Positions 25,301-37,300 of a stretch of DNA of 64,000 nucleotides are shown here, one piece after another. The notes beneath the pieces were generated by a model, which made no database searches, was not told where the DNA came from, and saw only the letters and a list, made by a program, of their open reading frames with translations. Where the stretch lies: NCBI RefSeq assembly GCF_030867145.1, contig NC_134417.1:9401577-9465576 (forward strand), written 5' to 3'. The position numbers and the translations under genes are program-made. Origin of the DNA: Opisthocomus hoazin (lineage: Eukaryota; Chordata; Aves; Opisthocomiformes; Opisthocomidae). The stretch's first letter is position 1; each line of letters opens with the position of its first letter.

Positions 25301-28300
25301 GGAATTGCCCTTCTCTTGGCAGGGACTGCCCTGTGTCTGATTTCCAACTAGCCTGGGTTCCTACCAGGCTACATTTTCTCTTGCTCCCAATTCTGTGCAG
25401 AGAATATGAGCTTAAGACAGGAGGAAAGAAAGGAGAAACTGAGAACAGAAGCAGAAGAAAGCTGAATACAGCCACTCAGGGAACCTATTTTGGCATCATG
25501 CTGGTAGAGATTCCAGAGCACATAGTCTGCTTTGTGCCACTGTCCACATTAGCCAAAGCTCAGAGGTTTAAACCTTTCAAGACATCCAGTCTGCATAGTT
25601 TGATAGACTTACTAGTGTGGAAAAAAAGGCAAGTCCTGCACCCATTATTGGTAGCTAGGTCAGAGCTTCAATATCTCTGATGACAAGCAGTGAAGGCAGA
25701 GTGGACATTTCTGCAAGAGTTAAGAGCTCATGTATGGTCAGCAGGCTAAAAGAGAATGACTAAACCTTCACACAGCAATAGTTAAGAGAAGGTAACCCAT
25801 GGCATCCATTAGAAAATTAGTATTTGCCAAGACGTTTTATGCCACAGTTATTTTCTTTTTGGAATGCAGGATGCATGCTGGGATCTCTAATTTCCTCTTG
25901 CAGCTACCTGCAAGGCTATTCTTTAGGCCTACACAAATGAAAACAATGATGATAGCAGATAGTTTTGTTTTGTTTTTAACAATTGATACGGAAGATCATT
26001 CGGATAACAGCATTCCTTTGGGGGGGCTTCGTCTTGCTGTGAAGGACACTCATTCAGACCTTTGCGGTAATACACTAATAACAGAAAATTTGCTCAGAAA
26101 TAATCCATGTAGTACAGCAAGGCTAAGTGTGTGTACATGTATAAACAGTGATCAGCTGTAGCTTGGCCTGAACCCCAACAGGATACGAATTATAACACAT
26201 TGTCCGTATTTTCTTTTTAAGCTCAAAGTGAAGCAAGCTGGGGTGAGCATTCAAAAGATTGTACCTGGCCTACAGACCGTGGGCGTCTGCTTGGATCACT
26301 ATTTCAGTATCGTTCACCCAGAAGTACCCTTCACCATCTCTAGCATTCAGAAATTCATCAACAGCCAATTTGTTTTCCAAACTAGAAGAGAGATGATGCC
26401 ACAGTCATGGAAACAACGGCCAATGCTAGAGCTGAGAGGTACTTCACTGTTTTCAATAGCATAAGTGTTCATATTAAATCAGGAATTACGCTGGAGTTGA
26501 ACTAATGCCTTTCTGTGGGCTCCTGTCTTCACACAAATCCTATAAATGGACTTGTCTTTGTGCAGTGAGAAGAGGATTAGATGGTTCTGTTTAGAGAAGC
26601 GTTACTTTAAGATGCTTGTAGACAAATTCTGCTATTACCTCACCAGATTTTAAAGGCTTTCAGTCAGAAATAACAACTGTGCTCCCATTGGAAAGGCTTA
26701 GAACGACAGTGTTTTTCTAACGCTGCAAACCCCACATCTTTGCAGGTTTACTGAGTAACAGGGGCAAGGCCAAAGGAGGATTAGATTGTTTTCTGAACCA
26801 CCTCTAGTCTCAGTTATTCACAGAGTCGTAGAGTTGACTCAACTCCAGTTGAGTTTGGAAGGGACTTCTGGAGATTGTCTAGTCCATCCCTGCTCAAAGC
26901 TGGGTCAACTAGAGCGGGTTACTCAGGACCGTGAATAGTTGGGTTTTGAAGATGTTCAAGGATGGAAACTGCATGACCTCCCTGGGTGACCCATTCCAGT
27001 GTTTAACCACTCTTACAATGAAAAAGTTTTTTCTTATGTTTAAATGGAATTCCTTCACTTCAATTAGTGTCCATTGTCTCTTGTCCTTTCATTGGATACC
27101 GCTGAGCTAAGTATTTTTACTCCCCCCTGTGAGGTATTTGTACATACTGATAAGCTCCCTCTGAGGCTTGTCTTCTCTAGGCTGAACAATCCCGGCTCTC
27201 TTAGCTTCTCCCTATATGACAGATGCTCCAAGCCTTCCCACGTCCTCCATCCTTTACTTCGTGAAAATAGGAGTGACATTTACTTTCTTCCAGTCCTTAG
27301 GAATCTCCCCCAGTCACCATGACTTTCAAAACTAATTGCGAGTGGACTCACAATGATGCCGGCCAGCTCCTTCAGCACTCCTGGATGTATCACACCGGGT
27401 CTCCTGGATTTCTGAAGGTCCAATTTGTTTAAATGTTTACTAACCTGAACCTCCTGTGACAATGGAGTCATTGCTCCAGGCTTCCCCACTAGTCTCAGGG
27501 TCCTGAGAGTCCTGAAGGACAATTCTTATCAACAAAGACTGCAGCAAAGAAAGCACTGAGTACCTTGGACTTTTCCACGTCCTTTCTCAGCAGATCCCTT
27601 GCCCCATTCAGCAGCAGGCCCACATTTTCACTGGTCTTCCTTTTGCTGCTCATATACATGTAGAAGCCCTTCTTGTTCCTCAACAGATGCAAATCCAGGT
27701 GGATTCTGGCTTTTTCAGCCCTGTCTCTTCCTCTGGGGTGATCTGACCCAGCTTTTGCCTGTTGTATTCTTTGTTTTTTACGTTTGAGTTTAGTCAGGAG
27801 CTCCTTGCTCATCCATACAGGTCCCTGCCATGTTTGCTTGACTTACTGTACATTGGGATAGACCACTCCTGAACTTGGAAGAGGAGATCCTTGGAAATCA
27901 ACCAGCTCTTCTGGACCCTTCTTCTTTGCAAGACTGTATCCAATGGGATTCCTCCAGGCAGATCCCTGAATGGGACAAAGTCCAGTCTTCTGAAGTTCAG
28001 TGTTACGATCTTGCTTTTTTGCCTTGTTCACTGCTCTCAGGTTCCTGCACTCCACCATCGCACACTAATTGTGGCCAAGGCTGCGCCCAGCTTTCACATC
28101 AGTAGTTCTTCACTGTTTGTAAGTATGAAGTCTAAGCGGGACACCTCCACTCATCGATCACTTGTGTCAGGAAGCTCACCTGTGTCAGTGCCCCAGTGCA
28201 CTCCAGAAACCTGAATTGCTTGTGGCCTGCTGTGTTGTCTGTCATGCAGATATCAAAGTAGCTAAAGTCCACCATGACGTTTCCTCCACCTGTCTTGAGA

Positions 28301-31300
28301 AGGTCTCATCTGCTTTTTCTTCCTGAGCAAGGCATCTGTAGCAGGCACCCGTCACAATGTCACCCATATTGGTCTGCCCTCTAATCCTTATATAGAAGCT
28401 CTCAGCTGGCTGATCACCCAGCCCTAGTCAGAGCTCCATGCATTCCCTTGCTCTCTCACATAAAAGGCATCTTCCCCTCCTTGCCTGCCTGTCCTTGTGT
28501 TCAGCCTTTCCAGTGCTCCAGCTGTGTGAACTACCCCACCGCGCCTCTGTGATCCCAGTGACATGGTAGCCCTGAAACTGCACAGAAACCTCTGGTTCCT
28601 CCTGCTTTTTCCCCATGCTGTGCGGAAGAGGTGCCCAGTCATGCCCATTTCCCGGAAGAGGTACAAGAGTTTCCCGCATAGTGCTGCCCCGTGTGTTTTT
28701 CTTTCCAGAGGTTAGAACTAGATATATAACGTAAGGCATTACTCTGGGGGTGATCCCTGCAACTCGGTTGTATTGTCACTCTTGGTTTTGGTTGGGATTC
28801 AATGCCAGTTGCTCTGTGAATCTCCCCAGCCCTCAGTTACGCCCTTCTGCTTCACTGGGGACCTGTGGAAGGGACACGAGGCCAGCCCTCAGAGCCAGCT
28901 TCTGCTCGTAGAGCCACCGGGCTCAGCATGGCGATGCACTGAGCTGTGTAAAAGTACCTGTCCAGGCCTCACCTCCCCATAGCTCTACACATCAGCCTAT
29001 GCATCCGACCCAGAATTGCTTCGCACTGCTAAGAATTTTCTTTGCCAAAGAAATTACTGCTTTGTACGTGGAACAACATTTTAAACCCAGCCACCCAGCA
29101 CAGGCAATGCCAGTCCACAGATCTTGGACTGCATCTTTGGCACGTACAGACGAGAATGAAACGTGGGGCGAGCATTGCGTTCCTGCAGTAATGCTCCGCA
29201 AGCATCATTCCTGCCAGCGCCCGGTTCCCGTCCGCCAGCTGAGGGGTGGGAAGGGGCAGGGGGACGAGGGAAGCGCGTAGAGACAAAGTCCTGATAACAC
29301 TGCTACAGCTGGAGGAAAGAAATGGCTGCCCCGGCACCTCCATGCATTTTGAGTTCTAAAATGTGAATATGTGATTCATTTTTAATTTATGCCTTCGAGG
29401 GGAGTTATTTGCCACTGGCTGGGTTTCAAATGTGGATAAAAATAGATTAGTTAGCTGTGCTTTTATTTTTTGTAGTTGGATTTGCAGATTCGGATTTCTG
29501 TCTTCGCTTCCCCCTCACTCCCAATGTTACGTAAGAGTTTACCACATTAAATTATTTTAGCAAAAAAGATACATTGCTTGCTTTATTTTTACTGAGAGGA
29601 ATGAGTATGGAATGATTCTCTGCTTCATGTAATTAACTATAATGGCATTTAGTTTAAACGTTCTGTGACCTCAGTTTTGCCTCTCTGAACTATATAATAT
29701 GACTTAACTTTCCCTTCTCTCCTTTCACCTTTATATAATGAGTATCAAATCTGGTATTCCTGAGATTCAGAAAAAATTAAGACTTTAGGGAGGCCTTGAA
29801 AAAAATGATGTTACCAAAACAAGGAACTTTAACTAGTCACAGGTACAACGTTACTTCCTCTTATGCTGTCAGAGTTAATTCACGTGGTATCTCTGATGTT
29901 CCAATCCTGTTAGTTTTCAAGCTGTTTATCCAGTTGCCCTGGGTATGCGCTGAGGGAGAAAGAAAGAAATAGGCATTCCTAGATTGCTGTTCAGAAACCA
30001 AGGATACTTTTGAAGCAAATAAAGAATAATAGTAATAATAAAATATAAAAAAATCAAAACCATAACCAAATCTCAACAAAGAAAACAAAAACTCAGTCCT
30101 CTACCAAAAATCCCTTCTACCTTTCAGGTGTTTTTGTACCTGCTTATTTAGATGATCATAGTGACCAAAAGCTCCAGCCTCCAGGAAGGAAGGCTCCGTT
30201 GACTTTACTGGGGCCACTTATTACCCACTGTGAAATTAAACATTTCACTTAATCTCTGTGAGTCTCAGTTCCCCATGCATGATGCTGACTGACTGGCTTC
30301 AGGAACAGCTCAAGAACTAGTAGCAGACGAGAAGTGAGATATTGCGAGATATGGCGTTCCTCATGAAGAGGAGGGACCTGTAGCATGGTGGGGCTCTGCC
30401 TAGCAGTTTCAATGAATGAGTGACTGCTTTCTGGGTTCTGCCATTTTTTATTTGCCTAGCGTACGTCCTCCAAACAAGTCCACCTCTAATTCCAGAAAAC
30501 AGAGTGGTTGCTGTGATGCCCCAGATCCTACAAAAGGCACTGTCCTTAGAACTCATCCCCTAAAATTAACCTCAGTAATACTGAGCATCACGTGAAAGTC
30601 CAAGCTGCTGAAAACTCTTACCGATGCTTGTTTCAAACAGGCCAGATGATCTGGATGGAGTCCTTGCAGTGCATGCTCTATCTCTGCTCACCTTTGCTTC
30701 GCACTTTGCACGAGCTGGAGGAACGACAGATGCATATTGCAGACATTGCACCTCATGACGTGACCAGGGATTTGATTCTTCTCAATCAGCAGCGACTAGC
30801 AGAGATGGAGCTCTCTAACCAGCTGGAGAGGAAGAAGGAAGAACTGCGGATACTGTCAAAGCACCTGGAGGAAGAGAAGAAAAAGACTGAAGCTCTGCTC
30901 TATGCCATGCTTCCTCAGCACGTGGCCAACCAGCTGAAAGAGGGGAAGCGAGTTGAGGCAGGTGAATGAACAGGATCCATTCGTGATACATGATTCATGC
31001 ACCAGGGGAAGGTGGTAGAGGGACTGGGGTGCTGGCACAGCCCCATTGCCACTGTCGTGGAGTACACTCTCCACTTGGTGACATTCATGGGTGGGAGGAG
31101 GACCACAGAACCTTAATCTCACTGATAATAAAGATTATACTACTCTTTCAAACAAAGTTTTGGAAGCTGTTTGCCAAATTTGTTCTCTAGGAGGTGAAAG
31201 GTGGTAGCAGCTGCCCGTTCAGGGAACAAAATGTTTCAACAGTAAACTGAGATTTTGTTTTTTAACGTGGGTATACAGAGAAATGAGGGCTCAAAGATGA

Positions 31301-34300
31301 AAGGAATAGACATTGGTCTTTCCTAGAAAATTCTCTTAGTTCCTCTATGCTATGTATAAACCTAGAATCACCATGATTCTGATTGTGATTAAGGATAGCA
31401 AGTAAGAATATGCTTAAATTCCCTTTAGTAAGCACATACATGAAGTTAGCTGTAAAGAGCTAAGTATATCACAAATATGGATTGACAAAAGGATGTATTC
31501 AGATGTCTGGATTGAGATGTGCGATGATTCTTATCTTTGATATACTTTTATATCGACATCTCTCTCTCGTATCAGCACCCGTACAACTGATAGGTCATAT
31601 GTCCTAAAAGCATGTCGAGAAATTAGTCTTTGCAAACAGGTCTCAAACAGATGTTGTGATTGTCTAGCCATTACAAGTACTTACTGCTGGTCTTTCTGCT
31701 CACAGGAGAGTTCAAGGAGTGCACTATATTGTTCAGTGATGTTGTGACCTTTACCAACATTTGTGCCCAATGTGAGCCTATTCAGATAGTTCTCATGTTA
31801 AATTCAATGTACCTGCGATTTGACAGACTGACCACAGTGCATGATGTGTACAAGGTATGTACTGATCGATAAAAGCTGTAGAAATAGTCTGGAAAATTAT
31901 TTTGTTGTTGTTTTGGTTTCTTGTCTTTAAATGCACTTACATCCTCTTCAGTCCAGCATGATTTCTGATATACCATAAAATATTGCATGTTTGTAGTGGC
32001 CATACAGAGAAACTGAAAAACAGGCAGAGGTTTGTTCAAACGTGTTTAAAATTTTCGGGCAGGAATGTAACGTCTACAATGGGCTGGAGTCTCATTCCAC
32101 AATGCTAATACCATAGTGGCTGTGCTGTCATACATGTTGCTCTCTCCTCTCTCAAATGTGTACCCAGCATGGCAGTATATCCTAGTGTATGGACCAATTT
32201 GAATAATTTTCCTAGCTCTTTTATTCCAACCTGTTGTGAATAGGTTGCTGTGTCATTAAGTGTCTCCTTTGGTGGGAAATTACATTATAAACAACACCCA
32301 GATAATACCTAGACATTCTTTTACTTCATGGAGATCTTGGGCAATGGTGTAGATCTCCTGCTGACCCCAAAGAACATTGATTAGATCTAGACTGTAATGT
32401 ACATGGTGTCTCCAAAACTGTGCTGGAAGGATCAGAACCCTTGCTGACATAAAATAATAGCGTTATTAACATCTCCAGAGCTACCCAGGTTTGACAAGCT
32501 GAAGAGTAAGTCCAAAGTTTCTGTCTGTCCCCAGCACATGAAGTATTTAGGAAGGCAGAAATAGTAAAGGGTGAAATGCAAATCTCATTCATTCCTTGCT
32601 CAGGCAAGGCATGAAGTTCATCCCGCAATAAATTGTACTGGGAAATCAGAAGAATCTCTGCCTTTGCAAGGAAACTATAATTGAAGCATCCAGGATATGG
32701 CCCACAGATTTTAGGATAAATTAGCATCGTATTCTATCTAAATCATACGTCATGAGTAAATTATCTGTCACTATAATAATCTCCTTTTGATGCCTGCATA
32801 GAACTCCTATTAATATTGAAGGAGGTTACTAAGGTACAGAGAGGGAGGACAAGATTACTATTTCAGGGAATGGAGAAAGAAATGAAATATTGAAATTGAT
32901 CAAAGGAACTTGGCCCAAGCTTATAAATGTCTGAAGCTGTGAATAAATCCTGTTAAATTAAATCTCCAACCACAGCCTAAAAATAATTAGGGAATCTATT
33001 TGCATTAGTGGCTTTTTACAGTTGTTTTTAATTTGTTACAGAAAATTACTGGCATTACTGTGGGTTGGCTATCTCAATAGAAGACATATACAGGAACAGA
33101 TTTTTTGAGACTAGTGCGCTGAACTGGTTTAAGATATTGTGTTAATGACCAAACCCGAAGATTAAATTATGTTACCGCTCTCCTATTGGTGTTCATTTTT
33201 AAGAAATCCAGTTAATCTAATTTAAACTAATTTCCTATTTACTGATGGTAAATGTAGCAATGAAGTCTCATAAGAGCAGTTTAGAAAATTTCCTTGCCAC
33301 ATAACAGTCTTTTACAGTGATTTTTAAACATTTGAGAATTCTGTGTTTCAGACAGGCCTGTTGTATTCCCTGCAAAACCTCTGGTATGGGGACAAACTCC
33401 AACATATTTCTCAGGTGCCTTATCAGGCACTTCGAGGGAACTGGATGTCTGAAGGAGGACGAACCCTGCAGCGTCTGTCTCACAGGCTGCAGCATGCTGT
33501 GGGAAAACAGCTGGTTGTAAGGAAGGATGCTCCTGACCTGCTTAGGGCACCCTTTGTATTCTCTGACATCTTGGAGATTGTAGGTTTCTTAATTGTATGT
33601 GAACCCCGTAATAATAATCACCAGTGAATATACTACCTTGATTTGTTGTGACTTTCTGAAAAAGAAATCGCTTTTTAAGAAGAAACGTGCTTTTAAAACC
33701 AATTGTGAATTAGAGCTAATTAACAGCACTAAGCTATCAGATAACCTCCTGGCTCAGGAGCCTGTGCTCGGGGATAGGTCTTTGCATATAGGTCTGCCCT
33801 GGGTAGGAAGGCAGCAAGAAGTCTGACACTTTCACAGCATCTCTTACTCCTTAGGGTCTCTCACACTGATGTCTAAAATGGGTCAAGTAAGCAGGGACAG
33901 AATGCACAGAATCTTTTAGTGTGGAGTCAAGGACTGAATCCCTGTCTCAAGGAACCTCACGCATGCTAGAGCTTTTTAGCGATTGGAAACATCTTTTAGA
34001 AGGAAGGGGCAGTCAATGCAGGTAAGAAGAGCCCCAGACAGCAAAGCACTAACCTGAGCAAGATGTACATGGCATGCTCACATGCTTGTCCCTCTCAATT
34101 AAAGGTGGAGACAATTGGAGATGCCTATATGGTAGTAGGTGGTGTTCCTGTGCCTGTACCCACTCATGCTGAGCGAGTTGCTAACTTTGCCTTGGGGATG
34201 ATAATAGCAGCTAAAGGAGTACAGAACCCAGTTTCTGGAAATCCGATCCAAGTAAGTTGTTAATGCAAAGATGCATGTGTGTCTGTCTGCTTCTTGGGTC

Positions 34301-37300
34301 GGCTTCTGGTAAATGTATTGCAGTAGAACATCAAAGAGCTTCTTTTGACTCTTCTGTGGCTTTGGCCCACATAGGTGCTTTTTTCACAAAGAGCCTCTCC
34401 ATGTGGATATTTGGTATTTTACTGGTGTCCAGTGCTGTGTTAGGATGATCATTAAGAAAGATGTTAAATAACAAGTGGCATTTTTGGGGGGTGTTTTATG
34501 TCTTTGTAAAGATCAGAGTTGGGATCCATACAGGTCCTGTCTTGGCTGGAGTTGTTGGAGAAAAGATGCCTCGTTATTGCTTGTTTGGAGACACGGTGAA
34601 TATAGCTTCCCGCATGGAGAGTCATGGTGTCCCAAGTAAAATTCATCTAAGCTCCAGTGCCTATCAGTGAGTAACTATGATGGAAACCTTGCCTGTTCAA
34701 AGCTGTACAAAAATCCACTGCCTTGGTAGCTGCACCTTTAGGATGTAGATGGTGCTGTCTTTAGTTACTGATTTATGCAGCTTACTTTTAAAGAAAAATC
34801 ACTGCTTGCAAAGTGTTTTATTTGTTCTGATTATTTAAAGTGCCCTGGTATATGGAGACAGAGGTTTGAGAGTCTCGATCCTAGAGAGCAAAATATGGGA
34901 AAAAAATAATTGTGATGGCTTATTTGGAATTATTGATAGAGGGAGGTAGATGCTAGAAAGATGGTCAGAACATTTCATTTGACATCCTGCATAACAAAAG
35001 CTTTAAAATCTCTCTGAGGACAATAATTTTGGTAAAATTCTTATTTGCACTTACTGAGGATTAACTGCATAACCCACTATCCTATTGATACAGTGGGGAA
35101 TTTACTTTCCTAAAACTCATGTCAATAATAATTAAATGCTACATTTTCAAGAATTTTATGTATGCATGTAATATATATGGAAGAGATGGAAGTGAAGACA
35201 AGCTACAAAGGAGTAGTACGAAAGCGTCTGGGCACACAGGAATGGTGTTAGGAAAGCCAGAGTTCAGCTAGTATTGGAATGGGCAAAGAAGGTTCAAAGG
35301 CAATAAGAGGAGCATCTGCTAAGTAAGCAGAGAAGTATAAATGGAAACGTGGACCTGCTGTGGCAGGTGATTTAGTGACAGTGCCCTAAATAAAGGCTGA
35401 GTTACTCAAGGCCTCTCTTGCCTCCGTCTTCACTGATGAGGTCTTCAAGGTCCCTACACTGAGAGTCAGGGTTCAAGGAGCAGGTGAAGCACCAGTATTG
35501 GAAGAGGATCAGGTCAGGGATCTTTTGAAAAAGCTCAGTCTACAGAAGTGTATGGGAGCAGACCGGATGCATCCAAGGGTAATGAGAGAGCTGGGTGATG
35601 GTGTTACAGTGCTGCTGACTGTCATCTTTGAAAGATCGTGAAGATCAGCACTGTAGCAACTGAAGAAAGCTGGATGTTACACGTATATTGATAAAGAGCA
35701 AGGAGGTCAGGCTGAGGAACTGTAGGCTGCTCAGCCTCATGTCAGTCCCAGTGAAAATCGAGTCCTCTCGGAAGCCGTTTTTGGACACATGCAGAAGGCT
35801 ATTTGGAATAGCCAGTCTGGATTTACTGAGAGTAAATAATGCTTGATGAACCTGATTGCCTTCTCTGATGAAATAACTGGAGATCGTTCTGTCTAACTGA
35901 TATTGGCTGCCTCAGTTCGTAATTTCTACTTACTGGTCAGTAAGAACCACAGAATCACAGAATGGTAGGGGTTGGAAGGGACCTCTGTGGGTCATCTAGT
36001 CCAACCCTCCTGCCAAAGCAGGGTCACCTACAGCAGGCTGCACAGGACCTTGTCCAGGCGGGTCTTGAATATCTCCAGAGAAGGAGACTCCACAACCTCC
36101 CTGGGCAGCCTGTTCCAGGGCTCTGTCACCCTCAGGGGGAAGAAGTTCTTCCTCATGTTCAGACGGAACTTCCTGTGCCTCAGTTTGTGCCCATTGCCCC
36201 TTGTCCTGTCACTGGGCACCACTGAAAAGAGCTTGGCCCCATCCTCCTGACACCCACCCTTCAGATATTTATAAGCATTTATTAGGTCCCCTCGCAGCCT
36301 TCTCTTCTTCAGGCTAAACAAGCCCAGCTCCCTCAGCCTCTCCTCGTAGGGGAGATGTTCCAGTCCCCTCACCATCCTTGCAGCCCTCCGCTGGACTCTC
36401 TCCAGTAGAGAGAACCCTCCATCATACTGAAGTATCTGACTATGTGATCCACTCATTTTTAATCAGGCTGTACATGTAAAGTATAAAAGCAAAGCAGGCT
36501 TGAATAAACGGCTGAATAAACAAACCCGCAGTTGTTTATGGATCAAGACTATGTTTCATAGGCTGTTGTGATTTGATTGCTTAGATTACAATAGCTCTTC
36601 TAAAACATCAGCGCAATTTTTGCTAATCTTGAATTTTCGTGTGTGGTTTTGCTTCTGATATTTTAGATGCCTAAAATACAAGAATTTTGAGATCACTGAA
36701 AGAGGAGAAATAGAAGTAAAAGGCAAAGGGAAAATGCACACATACTTCCTTGTTAGAAATAAAACTGCAACTGAGAATGAGATTATGGGAAGGCCAATGA
36801 AGGACTTGGATTCTGGCCATGAAACTGTTCAGTCATTTCTAGAAGGTAGGACTGAAACAATACCAAGTTGTCATCAGCCAGGTAGAGTGAACTTGACATA
36901 TCTTTCCCTCCTTGAACAAATCAACGCTATGCAACTCAGTTAAATACCCTTGTCTGTTCTTCTTTCAGTTACTCAAACTCAGCCAGAGAAGGATCAGACC
37001 CCAGCCATTGCAATGAAGTATATTGATAACCTCACAGATGCTCAAAACAGCCTCAAAAGAAGAAATCAAGCTAAAATTGCAGATTTAACAGGTATTTACT
37101 TACCATCTAGCAAAGACAACAGAACTAGGAAGTAACTGAGGTTTCATCTTGCAGCTTTGTTATAGTCCTCTTCTGAATAACCACCATTTTACTCAAGCCA
37201 GAAATTCATGCGAATGTATCAGTGTTGGTTAAACTAACCATTCTGCACAGTGTTGAGGGCCAAATAAACTCCCCTTCAGAACAATACCAGGTGTTACTTG

